From: Cupriavidus basilensis OR16
Lineage (GTDB): Bacteria > Pseudomonadota > Gammaproteobacteria > Burkholderiales > Burkholderiaceae
Length of the DNA stretch: 64,000 nucleotides
Reading direction: 5' to 3'
Assembly (NCBI RefSeq): GCF_000243095.1
Contig: NZ_AHJE01000019.1
Location: forward strand, 1 to 64,000
The notes under the pieces were generated by a model. The model made no database searches. It was not told where the DNA came from and saw only the letters and a program-made list of their open reading frames with translations. Below, piece by piece: positions 51,332 to 60,480 of this stretch (the first letter of the stretch is position 1; every line of letters starts with the position of its first letter). The position numbers were made by a program, and so were the translations under genes.

Positions 51332-51423
51332 GCTTCCTTTTATGTTGCATTTTGTGTTTTTTATTGGCAAACTGTGGCAAACAAGCCCAGCGCCTCCCGG
51401 CGCGCTTTTCCATAGGTGCCTCC

Positions 51424-53930
51424 ATGTCTGCCTCTCCCCGCCGTCCCGTTCCCAAGCATGCCCGCGTCGTCATCGTCGGCGGCGGCATCATTGGCTGCAG
51501 CGTGGCCTATCACCTCACCAAGCTGGGCTGGAACGACGTCGTCCTGCTCGAGCAGGGCCAGCTCTCGTGCGGCACCACCTGGCACGCGGCCGGGCTGGTG
51601 GGGCAGCTGCGCGCGCAGGAGAGCATGACCAAGCTGATCCGCTACTCGACGCGCCTGTACAGCGAGCTGGAGGCCGAAACCGGGCTGGGCACGGGCTGGA
51701 AGCAGTGCGGCTCGCTCTCGGTCGCGCGCACGGCCGAGCGCATGACGCAGATCAAGCGCACCGCGGCGGTGGCGCGCGCCTACGGCGTGGATTGCCAGGT
51801 CATCTCGGCACGCGAGGCAGGCGAGCTATGGCCGGTGATGCGCACCGACGACCTGCACGGCGCGGTGTGGCTGCCGGGCGATGGCAAGGCCAATCCCACC
51901 GACCTCACCCAGGCGCTGGCGCGTGGCGCGCGCACCCGGGGGCGCTGATCGTGCAGGACACCAAGGTCACGGCCATCCATACCCGGGACGGCCGCGCCAG
52001 CGGCGTCAGCTGGCAAGACAAGGACGGCGCCCACGGCACCATCAGCGCCGAGATCGTGGTCAATTGCGCGGGGCAGTGGGCCAGGCAGGTGGGCCGCCTG
52101 TGCGGCGTGACGGTGCCGCTGCATTCGGCCGAGCACTACTACATTGTCACCGAGCGCATCGCCGGCGTGCATCCCGACCTGCCGGTGATGCGCGACCCGG
52201 ACGGCTTTATCTACTTCAAGGAGGAAGTGGGCGGACTGGTGATGGGCGGCTTCGAGCCCAACGCCAAGCCCTGGGGCATGCAAGGCATTCCGGAGCCGTT
52301 CGAGTTCCAGTTGCTGCCCGACGACTGGGACCAGTTCGAGATCCTGATGCAAAACGCGCTGCAGCGCGTGCCGGCGCTCGAAACAGCGCAGGTCAAGCAG
52401 TTCTACAACGGCCCCGAATCCTTCACGCCCGACAACAACTTCATCCTGGGCGAGGCGCCCGAGCTGCGCAATTTCTATGTGGGCGCGGGCTTCAACTCCA
52501 TGGGCATTGCCTCCGCCGGCGGCGCGGGCATGGCGCTGGCCGAATGGATCGTGGCGGGCGAGCCCACCATGGATCTGTGGCCGGTCGATATCCGCCGCTT
52601 TGCCGGCTTCAACGGCAACGAAAGCTGGCTGCACGACCGCGTCAAGGAAACCCTGGGCCTGCACTACGCCATGCCCTGGCCCAATCGCGAGCTGGATACC
52701 GCGCGGCCATTCCGCCGCTCGCCGCTGTATGCCCACCTGCGCGATGCCCGCGCCAACTTCGGCAGCAAGATGGGCTGGGAGCGGCCGAACTTCTTTGCCC
52801 CCGCTGGCGAGGCGCCGGAGATCGCATATTCCTTCGGGCAGCAGAACTGGCTGCCGTGGAGCGGCGCCGAGCATCGCGCCTGCCGCGAGGGCGTGGCGCT
52901 GTTCGACATGAGTTCGTTCTCCAAGTACATCGTCAAGGGCGCCGATGCCGAGGCCGTGCTGCAGCAACTGATGAGCAACGACGTGGCCGTGCCCGCCGGC
53001 CAGACCGTGTACACCGCCATGCTCAACGAGCGCGGCACCTATGAGTCGGACCTGACCGTGACCCGGCTGGCGCACGACCAGTACCTGCTGGTGACTGGCT
53101 CGGCGCAAACCACGCGCGACTTCAACTACATCGAGCGGCTGATCCCCGCCGACCAGCACTGCGTCATCGTCGATGTCACCGGCCAGTACAGCGTGCTGGC
53201 GGTGATGGGCCCGCGCTCGCGCGAGTTGCTGCAGAGCGTGTCGCGCGCGGATTTCTCCAACGAGGCTTTTCCGTTCGGCAGCTCGCGCGAGATCGACCTG
53301 GGCTACGCCACGGTGCGGGCCACGCGGCTGACCTATGTCGGCGAGCTTGGCTGGGAGCTGTATGTGCCAGTCGAGTTTGCCGTGGGCGTCTACGAGACGC
53401 TGCAGGCGGCGGGCAAACCCCTTGGCCTGGCCAACGCCGGCTACTACGCCATCGAATCCCTGCGCATTGAAAAAGGCTACCGCGCCTGGAGCCGCGAGCT
53501 GACCACCGACATCAACCCGTTCGAGGCGGGGCTGTCCTTTGCCTGCAAGCTCGACAAGCCGATCCCCTTTCGCGGGCGTGAGGCGCTGCAAAAGCTGCGC
53601 GCAGCCGGCGGCGCCGCGCAGGTGAAGCGCCGCGTGGCCGTAGTGACGCTCGACGGCGCCAGCCAGGCCATGCTGTGGGGCGGCGAAGCCGTGCTGCGCA
53701 CCGGCCCGGATGGAGCCGCGCACCCGGCGGGCTTCGTCACCTCGGCGGCCTTCGGGCATACGCTGGGCTGCCCGGTGGGCATGGCGCTGCTGCAACGCGA
53801 AAACGGCGCGGCCAATGCGCAGTGGATTGCCGAAGGCACGTATCACGTCGACCTGGCCGGCGAGCTGCTGCCCGCCACCGTGCACCTGCGCGCGCCCTAC
53901 GACCCGACCAGCGCCAAGGCCAAGGCGTGA
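51424..53930 (+). pseudogene. Dimethylglycine/sarcosine dehydrogenase-like flavoprotein with GcvT domain, frameshifted
   Basis: First frame (51424-51948): FAD motif RVVIVGGGIIGCSVAYHLTKLG and CGTTWHAAGLVGQLR, where His is the covalent-FAD position of the family. Second frame (to 53930): the rest of the oxidoreductase domain (ELRNFYVGAGFNSMGIASAGGAGMALAEWI), then a C-terminal GcvT/THF-binding domain (VALFDMSSFSKYIVKG, YVGELGWELYVP, YYAIESLRIEKGYRAW). The shift is at a G-run (51938-51942); one added G gives an 835-residue protein (2508 bp). It demethylates N-methylated glycines, passing the C1 unit to THF. The stop overlaps purU (TGATG). Confidence 0.85.
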
Positions 53931-54835
53931 TGCGCAACACAACCGAGAACCCACCCGACAGCGCCAGCTACATCCTGACCCTGTCGTGCCCGGACCGGCC
54001 GGGCATCGTCCACGCCGTGGCCAGCCTGCTGTGCGAGGCGGGCGCGAACATCCTCGACTCGGCCCAGTTCGGCGACCGGGCTAGCGCGCGATTCTTCATG
54101 CGCGTGCACTTCCGGCGCGCCTTGCCTGCGGGCTGCATTGCGGACGACGCCCTGGAAAGCCTGCGCACGGCCTTTGCTGGTTTGGGGACGGAATATGACA
54201 TGGAATGGGCCCTGCACGATGCGGCGCGCAGGCCGCGCGTGATGCTGCTGGTGTCGCGCATCGGGCATTGCCTGAACGACCTGCTGTTCCGCCACCGCAC
54301 CGGCCAGTTGCCGATCGAGATCGCGGCGATTGCGTCCAACCACAAGGATTTCTATCGGTTGGCCGCAAGCTACGACATTCCGTTTCACCACCTGCCGCTG
54401 CTGCAAGCCACGCGCGATACCAAGGCGGCGCAGGAAGCGCGCTTGTGGGACTTGTTCTGCGACTACCGGATCGACCTGGTGGTGCTGGCGCGCTACATGC
54501 AGGTGCTGTCAGACGACCTGTGCCGCCGGCTGGAGGGGCGCGCGATCAATATCCACCACTCGTTCCTGCCAAGCTTCAAAGGCGCCAGGCCGTATCACCA
54601 GGCCTATGAGCGTGGCGTGAAGCTGATCGGCGCCACCGCGCACTATGTCACGGCGGAGCTGGACGAGGGGCCCATCATCGAGCAGGAAGTGTCGCGCGTG
54701 GACCATGCCATGGATGCGGACCAACTGGCCGCCATCGGGCGCGACGTGGAATGCGTGGCGCTGGCACGCGCGGTGAAATGGCACGCGGAGCACCGCGTGC
54801 TGCGCAACGGGAGCCGGACGCTGGTGTTCCGATGA
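53930..54835 (+). CDS. purU: Formyltetrahydrofolate deformylase
   Basis: A 301-residue PurU: N-terminal ACT domain (YILTLSCPDRPGIVHAVASLLCEAGANILDSAQFGD). The formyltransferase-like domain carries IEIAAIASNHKDFYRLAASYDIPFHHLP, VVLARYMQVLS, and the active-site NIHHSFLPSFKGARPYHQAYERGVKLIGATAHYVTAELDEGPII. It hydrolyses 10-formyl-THF to formate and THF. Translationally coupled to the demethylase gene, where it would recycle the folate loaded with C1 units from N-methyl groups. Confidence 0.95.
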   Translation: MRNTTENPPDSASYILTLSCPDRPGIVHAVASLLCEAGANILDSAQFGDRASARFFMRVHFRRALPAGCIADDALESLRTAFAGLGTEYDMEWALHDAARRPRVMLLVSRIGHCLNDLLFRHRTGQLPIEIAAIASNHKDFYRLAASYDIPFHHLPLLQATRDTKAAQEARLWDLFCDYRIDLVVLARYMQVLSDDLCRRLEGRAINIHHSFLPSFKGARPYHQAYERGVKLIGATAHYVTAELDEGPIIEQEVSRVDHAMDADQLAAIGRDVECVALARAVKWHAEHRVLRNGSRTLVFR

Positions 54836-54879
54836 ACACCACGCCGAACCGGCCCGCGGGCAAGCGATCAAGGTAAGGC

Positions 54880-55080
54880 TTAGCCTTGCTGGCCACCGGC
54901 GCCGGACGTGGCCGTTGCCTGATTCGACTTCTGTGCGCAGGACGCCTGCGCCTGCTGCTTGGCCTGCGTCTGCTTCTGGGCGCGCGCGCGCTCGATAACG
55001 GTCCAGTCGGGGCCGGCAAAGGCGGGCAGCGAGCAAGCGAAGGCCGTGACGCTCAGCAGCGCCAGCATGATGGTTTTCAT
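54880..55080 (-). CDS. Small exported protein of unknown function
   Basis: 66 residues: a clear signal peptide (MKTIMLALLSVTAFACSLPAFA) followed by a short Gln/Ala/Lys-rich tail (QKQTQAKQQAQASCAQKS) with one Cys. I do not recognise a family. It lies near the similar-sized exported protein gene at 55199 on the same strand. Confidence 0.6.
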   Translation of the reverse strand: MKTIMLALLSVTAFACSLPAFAGPDWTVIERARAQKQTQAKQQAQASCAQKSNQATATSGAGGQQG

Positions 55081-55145
55081 GATTTGTCTTGAAATACTTC
55101 TTGAAACACTAATAGCAATGATGATGCTTGATGGGACTTGATACT

Positions 55146-55190
55146 TGCCAGTCCGGCCCTGGGTGGAGGGGTCCCGGGGCCGGACTGGCA
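55146..55190. terminator. Perfect 14-bp inverted repeat (terminator-like)
   Basis: TGCCAGTCCGGCCC and its complement are separated by 17 bases. It sits 9 bp past the stop of the minus-strand repeat protein gene, where a terminator is expected, but no T-run follows. Confidence 0.5.
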
Positions 55191-55198
55191 GCGCTGTA

Positions 55199-55549
55199 TC
55201 AGGCGCTGGCCTGGCGGCTGGCTGCCGCGCTATGCGCCGGCGGGGCCGACACGCCGGTCAGGTCGCGCCCGGCGAGGTCCAGCACCGCGGCAGCGCTGCC
55301 GTGCGCGCCGTCCGTGAACGGGTCGCGGCGATCGCCGACGCGGGCGCCATCGGTGAAGGGGTCGCGGCGGTCGCCAACGCGGGCACCGTCGGTGAAGGGG
55401 TCGCGCTTGCCGTTGTGGAGTGCGTAGCCGTACTTGTCGCCGGCGTTGGTGCTATCTTTCGGACCCGTTGCGCTGGCTTGTGTTGCGGCCAGAAGGCAGA
55501 CGCCGAAAGCGGCTGCGGAAACAAGGGTCGTGAAGCGCTTCTTATTCAT
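55199..55549 (-). CDS. Exported protein with RDPFTDGARVGDR tandem repeats
   Basis: The 116-residue protein has a signal peptide (MNKKRFTTLVSAAAFGVCLL...ASA). GDKYGYALHNGK follows, then two full and one partial copy of the 13-residue unit RDPFTDGARVGDR (third copy RDPFTDGAHG). The C-terminus is Ala-rich. The DNA of the repeats is near-identical 39-bp tandem units, so copy number can change by slippage. I recognise no family; each unit is acidic/basic mixed with Asp-Pro-Phe, suggesting a cell-surface or metal-binding role only as a guess. Confidence 0.68.
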   Translation of the reverse strand: MNKKRFTTLVSAAAFGVCLLAATQASATGPKDSTNAGDKYGYALHNGKRDPFTDGARVGDRRDPFTDGARVGDRRDPFTDGAHGSAAAVLDLAGRDLTGVSAPPAHSAAASRQASA

Positions 55550-55836
55550 GATTGCTGCTTAATTCCAGATTGGGCGGCACTTTCCACTGGGTGTGGAGCG
55601 GGATAGGCGGATTCTTGCGTCCCGCATGTCGTCTGTTTCGCCTTTTGAGCTGCACCACGTGCTTGGCGTCGTTCAGCAGCGCGGTACAGCACACAGTGTA
55701 GCCATGGCGAATCATTCCGGTGATGAATTAAACGTCTCTCTTCCAGTCGGTTTTTTCACACCTGAAGTCCGCGAATGGCGCAGGGGTGGCTGTGCGGCGG
55801 CCATTCGCGCATGCAAAACCCGACGGGGCCGCGACC

Positions 55837-56808
55837 TTAAATCATGCAGGCTTCGCGATCCCAGGCCTGCAGCTGTTCAGCGGTCGCCCCGGCGCCGCCG
55901 CAAACGATGACCAGCACATCGCTCGCCGCCATCACCGCGGCCGGCTCGCGCTCCAGCGCGGCCAGCGCCGCGCCGCATGCCGGCTCCACCACGATCCGGT
56001 GCTCGGCCAGGAAACGCAGGCACGCGCCCACGGCTTGCTTGTCCGTGACTACCTCGCTGGCGATCGGATGCCGCGCAGACCACGCGACCGCCTCGGTGCA
56101 AGGGCTCTTGGCACCCAGCGATGTCGCAATGCTGGTGATGGCCGGCAGCGCGACCGGCGCGCCAGCCGCGAGCGAGGCGGCGTAGGAATCCGCGCCAACG
56201 GTCTCGGCCGCAATGACGGGCACATCGTGCCAGCCGTTGCGCTCCATCCCGGCCAGCACGCCGCACAGCAACCCGCCACCGCCAACCGACAGCACCACCG
56301 CGCCCGGCTTGACGCCGGCGGCAGCCACCTCATCGATCATCGTCGCGTGGCCTTCCCACAGCAGGGGATCGTCAAAGGGGTGGATAAACGCGTAGTCCGG
56401 CTTCATCAGCGAGAGCGCGTGCTCGTTGGCCTCGCTCCATGCGCGCCCGTGCACGACCAGCTCTGCGCCTTCCGCCGCGATGCGCTCGCGCGCCGCGGCC
56501 GACGTGGTCTCCGGCACCACGACGGTCACCGGCACGCCAAGAAGCCGCCCGCCGTAAGCGACGGCAATGCCGGCATTGCCGCCCGAGGAGGACACGAAGT
56601 GCGTTGCCCCCCGCGCCTTGTAGATCCGGCACGCATGGCCGATACCACGCGCCTTGAATGAACCCGGTGGCTGCAGCGCCTCCATCTTGAACCACACCGA
56701 ACGCCCCAGCCGCGCCGAGTAGGACGTGGACCGCAGCAGCGGCGTGACGATGTGCAGGCTTACCGCGTGGTCAAGGGTGGCGGGCTGTGCAGGGTCAGCA
56801 TGGGGCAT
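55837..56808 (-). CDS. PLP-dependent serine/threonine dehydratase-like protein
   Basis: About 323 residues of fold-type II PLP enzyme. The Schiff-base Lys is in FKMEALQPPGSFKARGIGHA, the phosphate loop is SSSGGNAGIAVAYGG (carboxylate) and SVGGGGLLCGVLAGM (PLP phosphate), and the C-terminal motif is VIVCGGAGA. It is closest to L-serine/L-threonine dehydratases; 3-hydroxyaspartate or diaminopropionate-type substrates are possible. Start 56808 (MPHADPA) or 56832. Divergent from the LysR gene, which likely regulates it. Confidence 0.85.
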   Translation of the reverse strand: MPHADPAQPATLDHAVSLHIVTPLLRSTSYSARLGRSVWFKMEALQPPGSFKARGIGHACRIYKARGATHFVSSSGGNAGIAVAYGGRLLGVPVTVVVPETTSAAARERIAAEGAELVVHGRAWSEANEHALSLMKPDYAFIHPFDDPLLWEGHATMIDEVAAAGVKPGAVVLSVGGGGLLCGVLAGMERNGWHDVPVIAAETVGADSYAASLAAGAPVALPAITSIATSLGAKSPCTEAVAWSARHPIASEVVTDKQAVGACLRFLAEHRIVVEPACGAALAALEREPAAVMAASDVLVIVCGGAGATAEQLQAWDREACMI

Positions 56809-56874
56809 GGTGTTGCATCTCGGTTCTGGCATGAAGAACCTCGAATGGTAGAAGCCTGCCAGTTATGCGGTCAA

Positions 56875-56911
56875 ATGCCTATCAAGCCTTAAAGCTATAC
56901 TCTCAAGGCAT
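56875..56911. promoter_or_regulatory. Candidate LysR operator between dehydratase and LysR genes
   Basis: ATGCCT and AGGCAT form an inverted repeat 25 bp apart in the AT-richer divergent intergenic region, within the 132 bp between the two starts. This matches the usual location of LysR binding, but is unproven. Confidence 0.35.
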
Positions 56912-56940
56912 AGCAATACTCAGGAGGCAATCCGCAAAGC

Positions 56941-57867
56941 ATGCGCAACATCGAAACGCGGCACCTGCGCTACTTCATCGCCGTCGCGCAAGAAGGCAGC
57001 ATCATTGCGGCCTCCCGGGCGCTGAGCATCACGCAACCGGCCTTGTCCCGGCAGATCCAGGATCTGGAGGCGAATATAGGTGTCCCATTGTTCGAGCGGC
57101 ATGCCAAGGGCGTGCAACTCACCGATGCCGGCATGAGCTTCCTGCAGGACGCAAGGCAATCGCTGCTGCAGCTTGAACAGGCGCGCGACCGGGCCCACCG
57201 TATTGCGCAGGGCCAGACCGGCTCGTTCACGCTCGGCATCATGCCCAGCTACCTGGCCTCCCCGGTGACGCTGGCAATCCTTGCGCACTTCCGGGAACAG
57301 AACCCGGAGATACTGCTCTCGATCGAGCCGCTGTTGTCATTGCAGCAGGCGCAGGCGATCCGCAGCGAGGAACTGGACGGCGGCATCATGGCCTGGCGCG
57401 CGCCGGACGATGCCAGCCTGAACGGCATCGCCCTGTACCACGAGCGCTTTGTGCTGGCGATGCCAGCCCAGCCGTCAGCACCGGCGAAGCGCGCGCGGCG
57501 GCTTGCCGACATCGCAGGCGAACGCTTTGTGTGGTTCAACCGAGAGAAGTCAAGCGCGCAGCACAACCTGCTGATCGCCGCATGCGCCAAGGCCGGGTTC
57601 ACGCCGCACATCGTCCAGATCGGCACCGACACCCCAACCATTCTGGGGCTGGTCGCCGCCGGCATGGGTTGCGCGTTGGTACCTGCCAGTTCGCAACGGC
57701 ATGCGCCACCCACCATCGCCTTCATTGCGCTGGCCGACCTGACCGATGGGGTCGACATCGAGTTTGTATATTCGGCGGCGCGCCGCTCGCCGCGCGTGCA
57801 ACGCTTTATCGCATCAGTGCGGCATGTCACCGGCAAGAAGGCGAGACCGGTGCGCGGCAAGTCATGA
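56941..57867 (+). CDS. LysR-family transcriptional regulator
   Basis: A 308-residue LysR protein. N-terminal winged helix: MRNIETRHLRYFIAVAQEGSIIAASRALSITQPALSRQIQDLEANIGVPLFERHAKGVQLTDAG. Then the linker helix and a C-terminal substrate-binding domain (FTLGIMPSYLASPVTLAIL...). CAGGAGG lies 12 bases upstream of ATG 56941. Divergent from the PLP dehydratase; the usual arrangement implies control of that gene. Confidence 0.93.
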   Translation: MRNIETRHLRYFIAVAQEGSIIAASRALSITQPALSRQIQDLEANIGVPLFERHAKGVQLTDAGMSFLQDARQSLLQLEQARDRAHRIAQGQTGSFTLGIMPSYLASPVTLAILAHFREQNPEILLSIEPLLSLQQAQAIRSEELDGGIMAWRAPDDASLNGIALYHERFVLAMPAQPSAPAKRARRLADIAGERFVWFNREKSSAQHNLLIAACAKAGFTPHIVQIGTDTPTILGLVAAGMGCALVPASSQRHAPPTIAFIALADLTDGVDIEFVYSAARRSPRVQRFIASVRHVTGKKARPVRGKS

Positions 57868-57901
57868 AGGCCCCGAGGGATCCAGTGGCCTGAATCACAA
57901 A

Positions 57902-59356
57902 CTAGTGCTCCGCGTTCACCCTGTGCTCCGCTATCTTCGGGCTGTTCTGCCAGCCACCGCCCAGCGCCAGGAACAGGTCGATCTGGTAGATCGCCACCTG
58001 GCTGTCCGACGCTGCCAGTGCCGCCTCGGTCCCGGCCAGCGTGCGGTCCGCATCCAGGCTAGACAGGTACGGCACGCGGCCGGCCTGGTATAGCAGGCGC
58101 TGTTGCCGGGCGACTTCATTGGCGTCATCGCGCGCCACGCGCAAGGACCGGTTGCGCTCCAGCTCCCGCGTGTAGGCGCTGAGCGCGCCCTGGGTTTCCT
58201 GCAGCGCCTTGAGCACCACGCCATCGAAGCGGGCGAGTGCCGCGTCCGCGCCAGCTTCCATGGCGTGGATGCGGGGGCGCACCCCATTGGTCGGCAAGTT
58301 CCAGGTGATCAGCGGGCCAAGGCCCCAGTGCGCGGTCGGCCCCGTGCCGAGATCGCTCAGGATGCCGCTGAGCCCGGCCGATGCACCGATGCGTATCGAC
58401 GGATAGAGATCGGCCGTGGCCACGCCGATCTTCGCCGTGGCCGATGCCAGCTCGCGTTCCGCCTGGCGGATATCGGGACGGCGTTTCAGCAGCGCGGCGC
58501 CGTCGCCGACAGGCACCGCCTGTCGCAGCGTCGGCTCCTCATGGCATTCGGATGCGGCTTGCGGCAGCGCTGCCGGCGGCTGGCCCAGCATGACGGCGAG
58601 CCGGTAGGCCGCGCCCTCCTTCTCCGCCTTGAAGCGCGGCAATGCAGCGCGCAAGGTCTCGGCCTGCGCGCGGGCGCGCAGCATGTCGGCAGGCTGGCCA
58701 CGGCCGGCGGCCACCATCTTGCCGGCGATCTCCACGCCGCGCGCCGCCAGCGCGACCTGCTGCTGCGCCGCCGCCAGCTCATGCGTGGCGGCACATCCCT
58801 GCACATAGGCTCGCACGGTTTGCGCGACCACGCTCACGCGTGCCATGTCCAGCGCGGCCTGGCTTGCCTCGGCGCTGGCCAGCGCGGCCTCGTCGGCGCG
58901 GGCCAGCTTGCCGAAGAAGTCCACCAGGTATGACACCGAGAAGCCGACGTCGCCCAGGTTGAAGACCGGTACCTTCTCCTTGAGCAGGAAACTCTCGCCC
59001 GCGATCTGCGCGCGCTCGGTCTTGGCCGAGAAGGCCGCCTGCGGCAGGTTCTCCGCCTCCACCTCGTGATAGATCGCCACGGCCCGGCGCAGGTTGGCGG
59101 CGGCAACCCGCAGGCTGGTATTGGCGCTGAGCGCCTGCTGCACCAGTGCATCCAGCTTGGGGTCATCGTACAGGCGCCACCAGTCGTCCGGGACCTGCGC
59201 CACGGAGACGGCCGGGTCATCCGTGCCGAGCAAGGGCCCGCTGGCCTGCGGCGAGCGCACCGCCGCCTGCTCCGGCACGTGGTAGTCAGGGCCCACGGTA
59301 GTGCAGGCGAACAGCAACGGGACCACGGCCGGCAGCAGCAGGCTGAGCTTGCTCAT
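57902..59356 (-). CDS. NodT-type outer-membrane efflux lipoprotein
   Basis: 484 residues with signal/lipobox LLPAVVPLLFACTT. TolC-like repeats include VSYLVDFFGKLARADEAALASAEASQAAL and DLYPSIRIGASAGLSGILSD...LITWNLPTNGVRPRIHAMEAG. Start ATG overlaps the adaptor gene stop by four bases. Last gene of the second export operon; paralogous in role to 35509-36990. Confidence 0.9.
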   Translation of the reverse strand: MSKLSLLLPAVVPLLFACTTVGPDYHVPEQAAVRSPQASGPLLGTDDPAVSVAQVPDDWWRLYDDPKLDALVQQALSANTSLRVAAANLRRAVAIYHEVEAENLPQAAFSAKTERAQIAGESFLLKEKVPVFNLGDVGFSVSYLVDFFGKLARADEAALASAEASQAALDMARVSVVAQTVRAYVQGCAATHELAAAQQQVALAARGVEIAGKMVAAGRGQPADMLRARAQAETLRAALPRFKAEKEGAAYRLAVMLGQPPAALPQAASECHEEPTLRQAVPVGDGAALLKRRPDIRQAERELASATAKIGVATADLYPSIRIGASAGLSGILSDLGTGPTAHWGLGPLITWNLPTNGVRPRIHAMEAGADAALARFDGVVLKALQETQGALSAYTRELERNRSLRVARDDANEVARQQRLLYQAGRVPYLSSLDADRTLAGTEAALAASDSQVAIYQIDLFLALGGGWQNSPKIAEHRVNAEH

Positions 59357-60271
59357 TGCGCGCCCTCCTCCGTGGTTTCGTCGCGCAGCACGGCGATGGT
59401 CTTGCGCGGTTGCGCCACGGATACCGTCGCCGTGCGGCCAGACACCAGCCGTACATCCGCCGGCACGTCGTCCAGCACGATGCGCACCGGCACACGCTGC
59501 GCCAGCCGCACCCAGTTGAACGTGGGGTTCACGTTGGGCAGCAGGTTGGCGCCATTGCTGCGGTCACGGTCCTCGATGCCGGCGGCGATGCTCTGCACGC
59601 GGCCGTGCAGGATCGTGCGCTCGCCCATGATGCGCACGGAGACCGGGTTGCCAATGCGGATGCCCGCCAGCTTGGTTTCCTCGAAGTAGCCTTCGACGTG
59701 AAAGGAGTTCAGGTCGACCATCGACAACACCGGCCGGCCCAACGCCACGTAATCGCCCAGGCGCGGCAGGCGGTCGTTGAGAAAGCCGTCCACCGGGCTG
59801 GTCACCCGGGTGCGGGCGAGGTTGAGCCTGGCCAGCGCCACCGCCGCCTCCGCTTGCGCCAGCGCCGCCTCGCCCTGCTGCACCCGCGCCTGCCCTTCTT
59901 CCACCACTTCCGTGGCGACCACCTCGGACAGGGCATGACTGCGGGCGGGCCTCGCGGCGCGCCTGCGCCAGCGTGGCGCGCTGCGCGGCGGCAGTCGCCA
60001 TGGCCTGCCGCAGCGCCAGCTGGTAGCGGTCCTGGTCGATCACGAACAGCGCCTGCCCGCGCCGCACGCGCTGGTTGTCCTTGACGAGGATCTGCGTCAC
60101 CAGCCCCGAGACATCGGGGGCGACCTGCACCACGTCGGCGCGCACGTGGCCGTCACGCGTCCAGGGCGCCACGGTGTAGTAGTCCCAAAGATGCTTGCCG
60201 ACGAACAGGGCGGCCACCGTGGCCAGCAGGGTCAGCATCACGGGGACCAACAAGCGGAATTTGAATTTCAT
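59353..60271 (-). pseudogene. HlyD-family efflux adaptor, frameshifted at a C/G run
   Basis: The first frame (from ATG 60271) gives the membrane anchor FRLLVPVMLTLLATVAALFVGKHLW and the lipoyl motif VVQVAPDVSGLVTQILVKDNQRVRRGQALFVID. The second (to 59353) gives the coiled coil and barrel: EVVEEGQARVQQGEAALAQA, RTRVTSPVDGFLNDRLPRLGDYVALG. Removing one base in the GGGCGGG region around 59943-59949 restores REARRSHALSEVVATEVVEEG and a 305-residue protein. Probably one functional adaptor gene with an indel or sequencing error. It overlaps its neighbours on both sides by four bases. Confidence 0.85.
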
Positions 60272-60480
60272 GATTGCAGCCAGCGGGCCATGGCGGCCAC
60301 GCCGCCCAGGACGATGACGTAAAGGGCTAGATTGAAAAGCGACCGGTGCCAGACCAGCCGGTAAAAGCCTGCGCGCGCAAGCACCGCACGCATGCAGGCG
60401 GTGATGACAAAGGTGAGGAGCATCAACGCCAGCAAGCCGGGCACGAAGACGCCATAGAGATCGATTTCCGCGCCTAGCAT
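60268..60480 (-). CDS. DUF1656 small inner-membrane protein
   Basis: 70 residues starting MLGAEIDLYGVFVPGLLALMLLTFVI, with two hydrophobic helices (second: LFNLALYVIVLGGVAAM). This is DUF1656, the small subunit typically encoded between FUSC pump and HlyD adaptor genes (AaeX-like). Overlaps the FUSC stop by 7 bases and the adaptor start by 4. Confidence 0.88.
   Translation of the reverse strand: MLGAEIDLYGVFVPGLLALMLLTFVITACMRAVLARAGFYRLVWHRSLFNLALYVIVLGGVAAMARWLQS

Noticed and set aside
51780-53954. 724-codon minus-strand open frame across the demethylase gene
   Set aside because: Antisense shadow; no domain signature.
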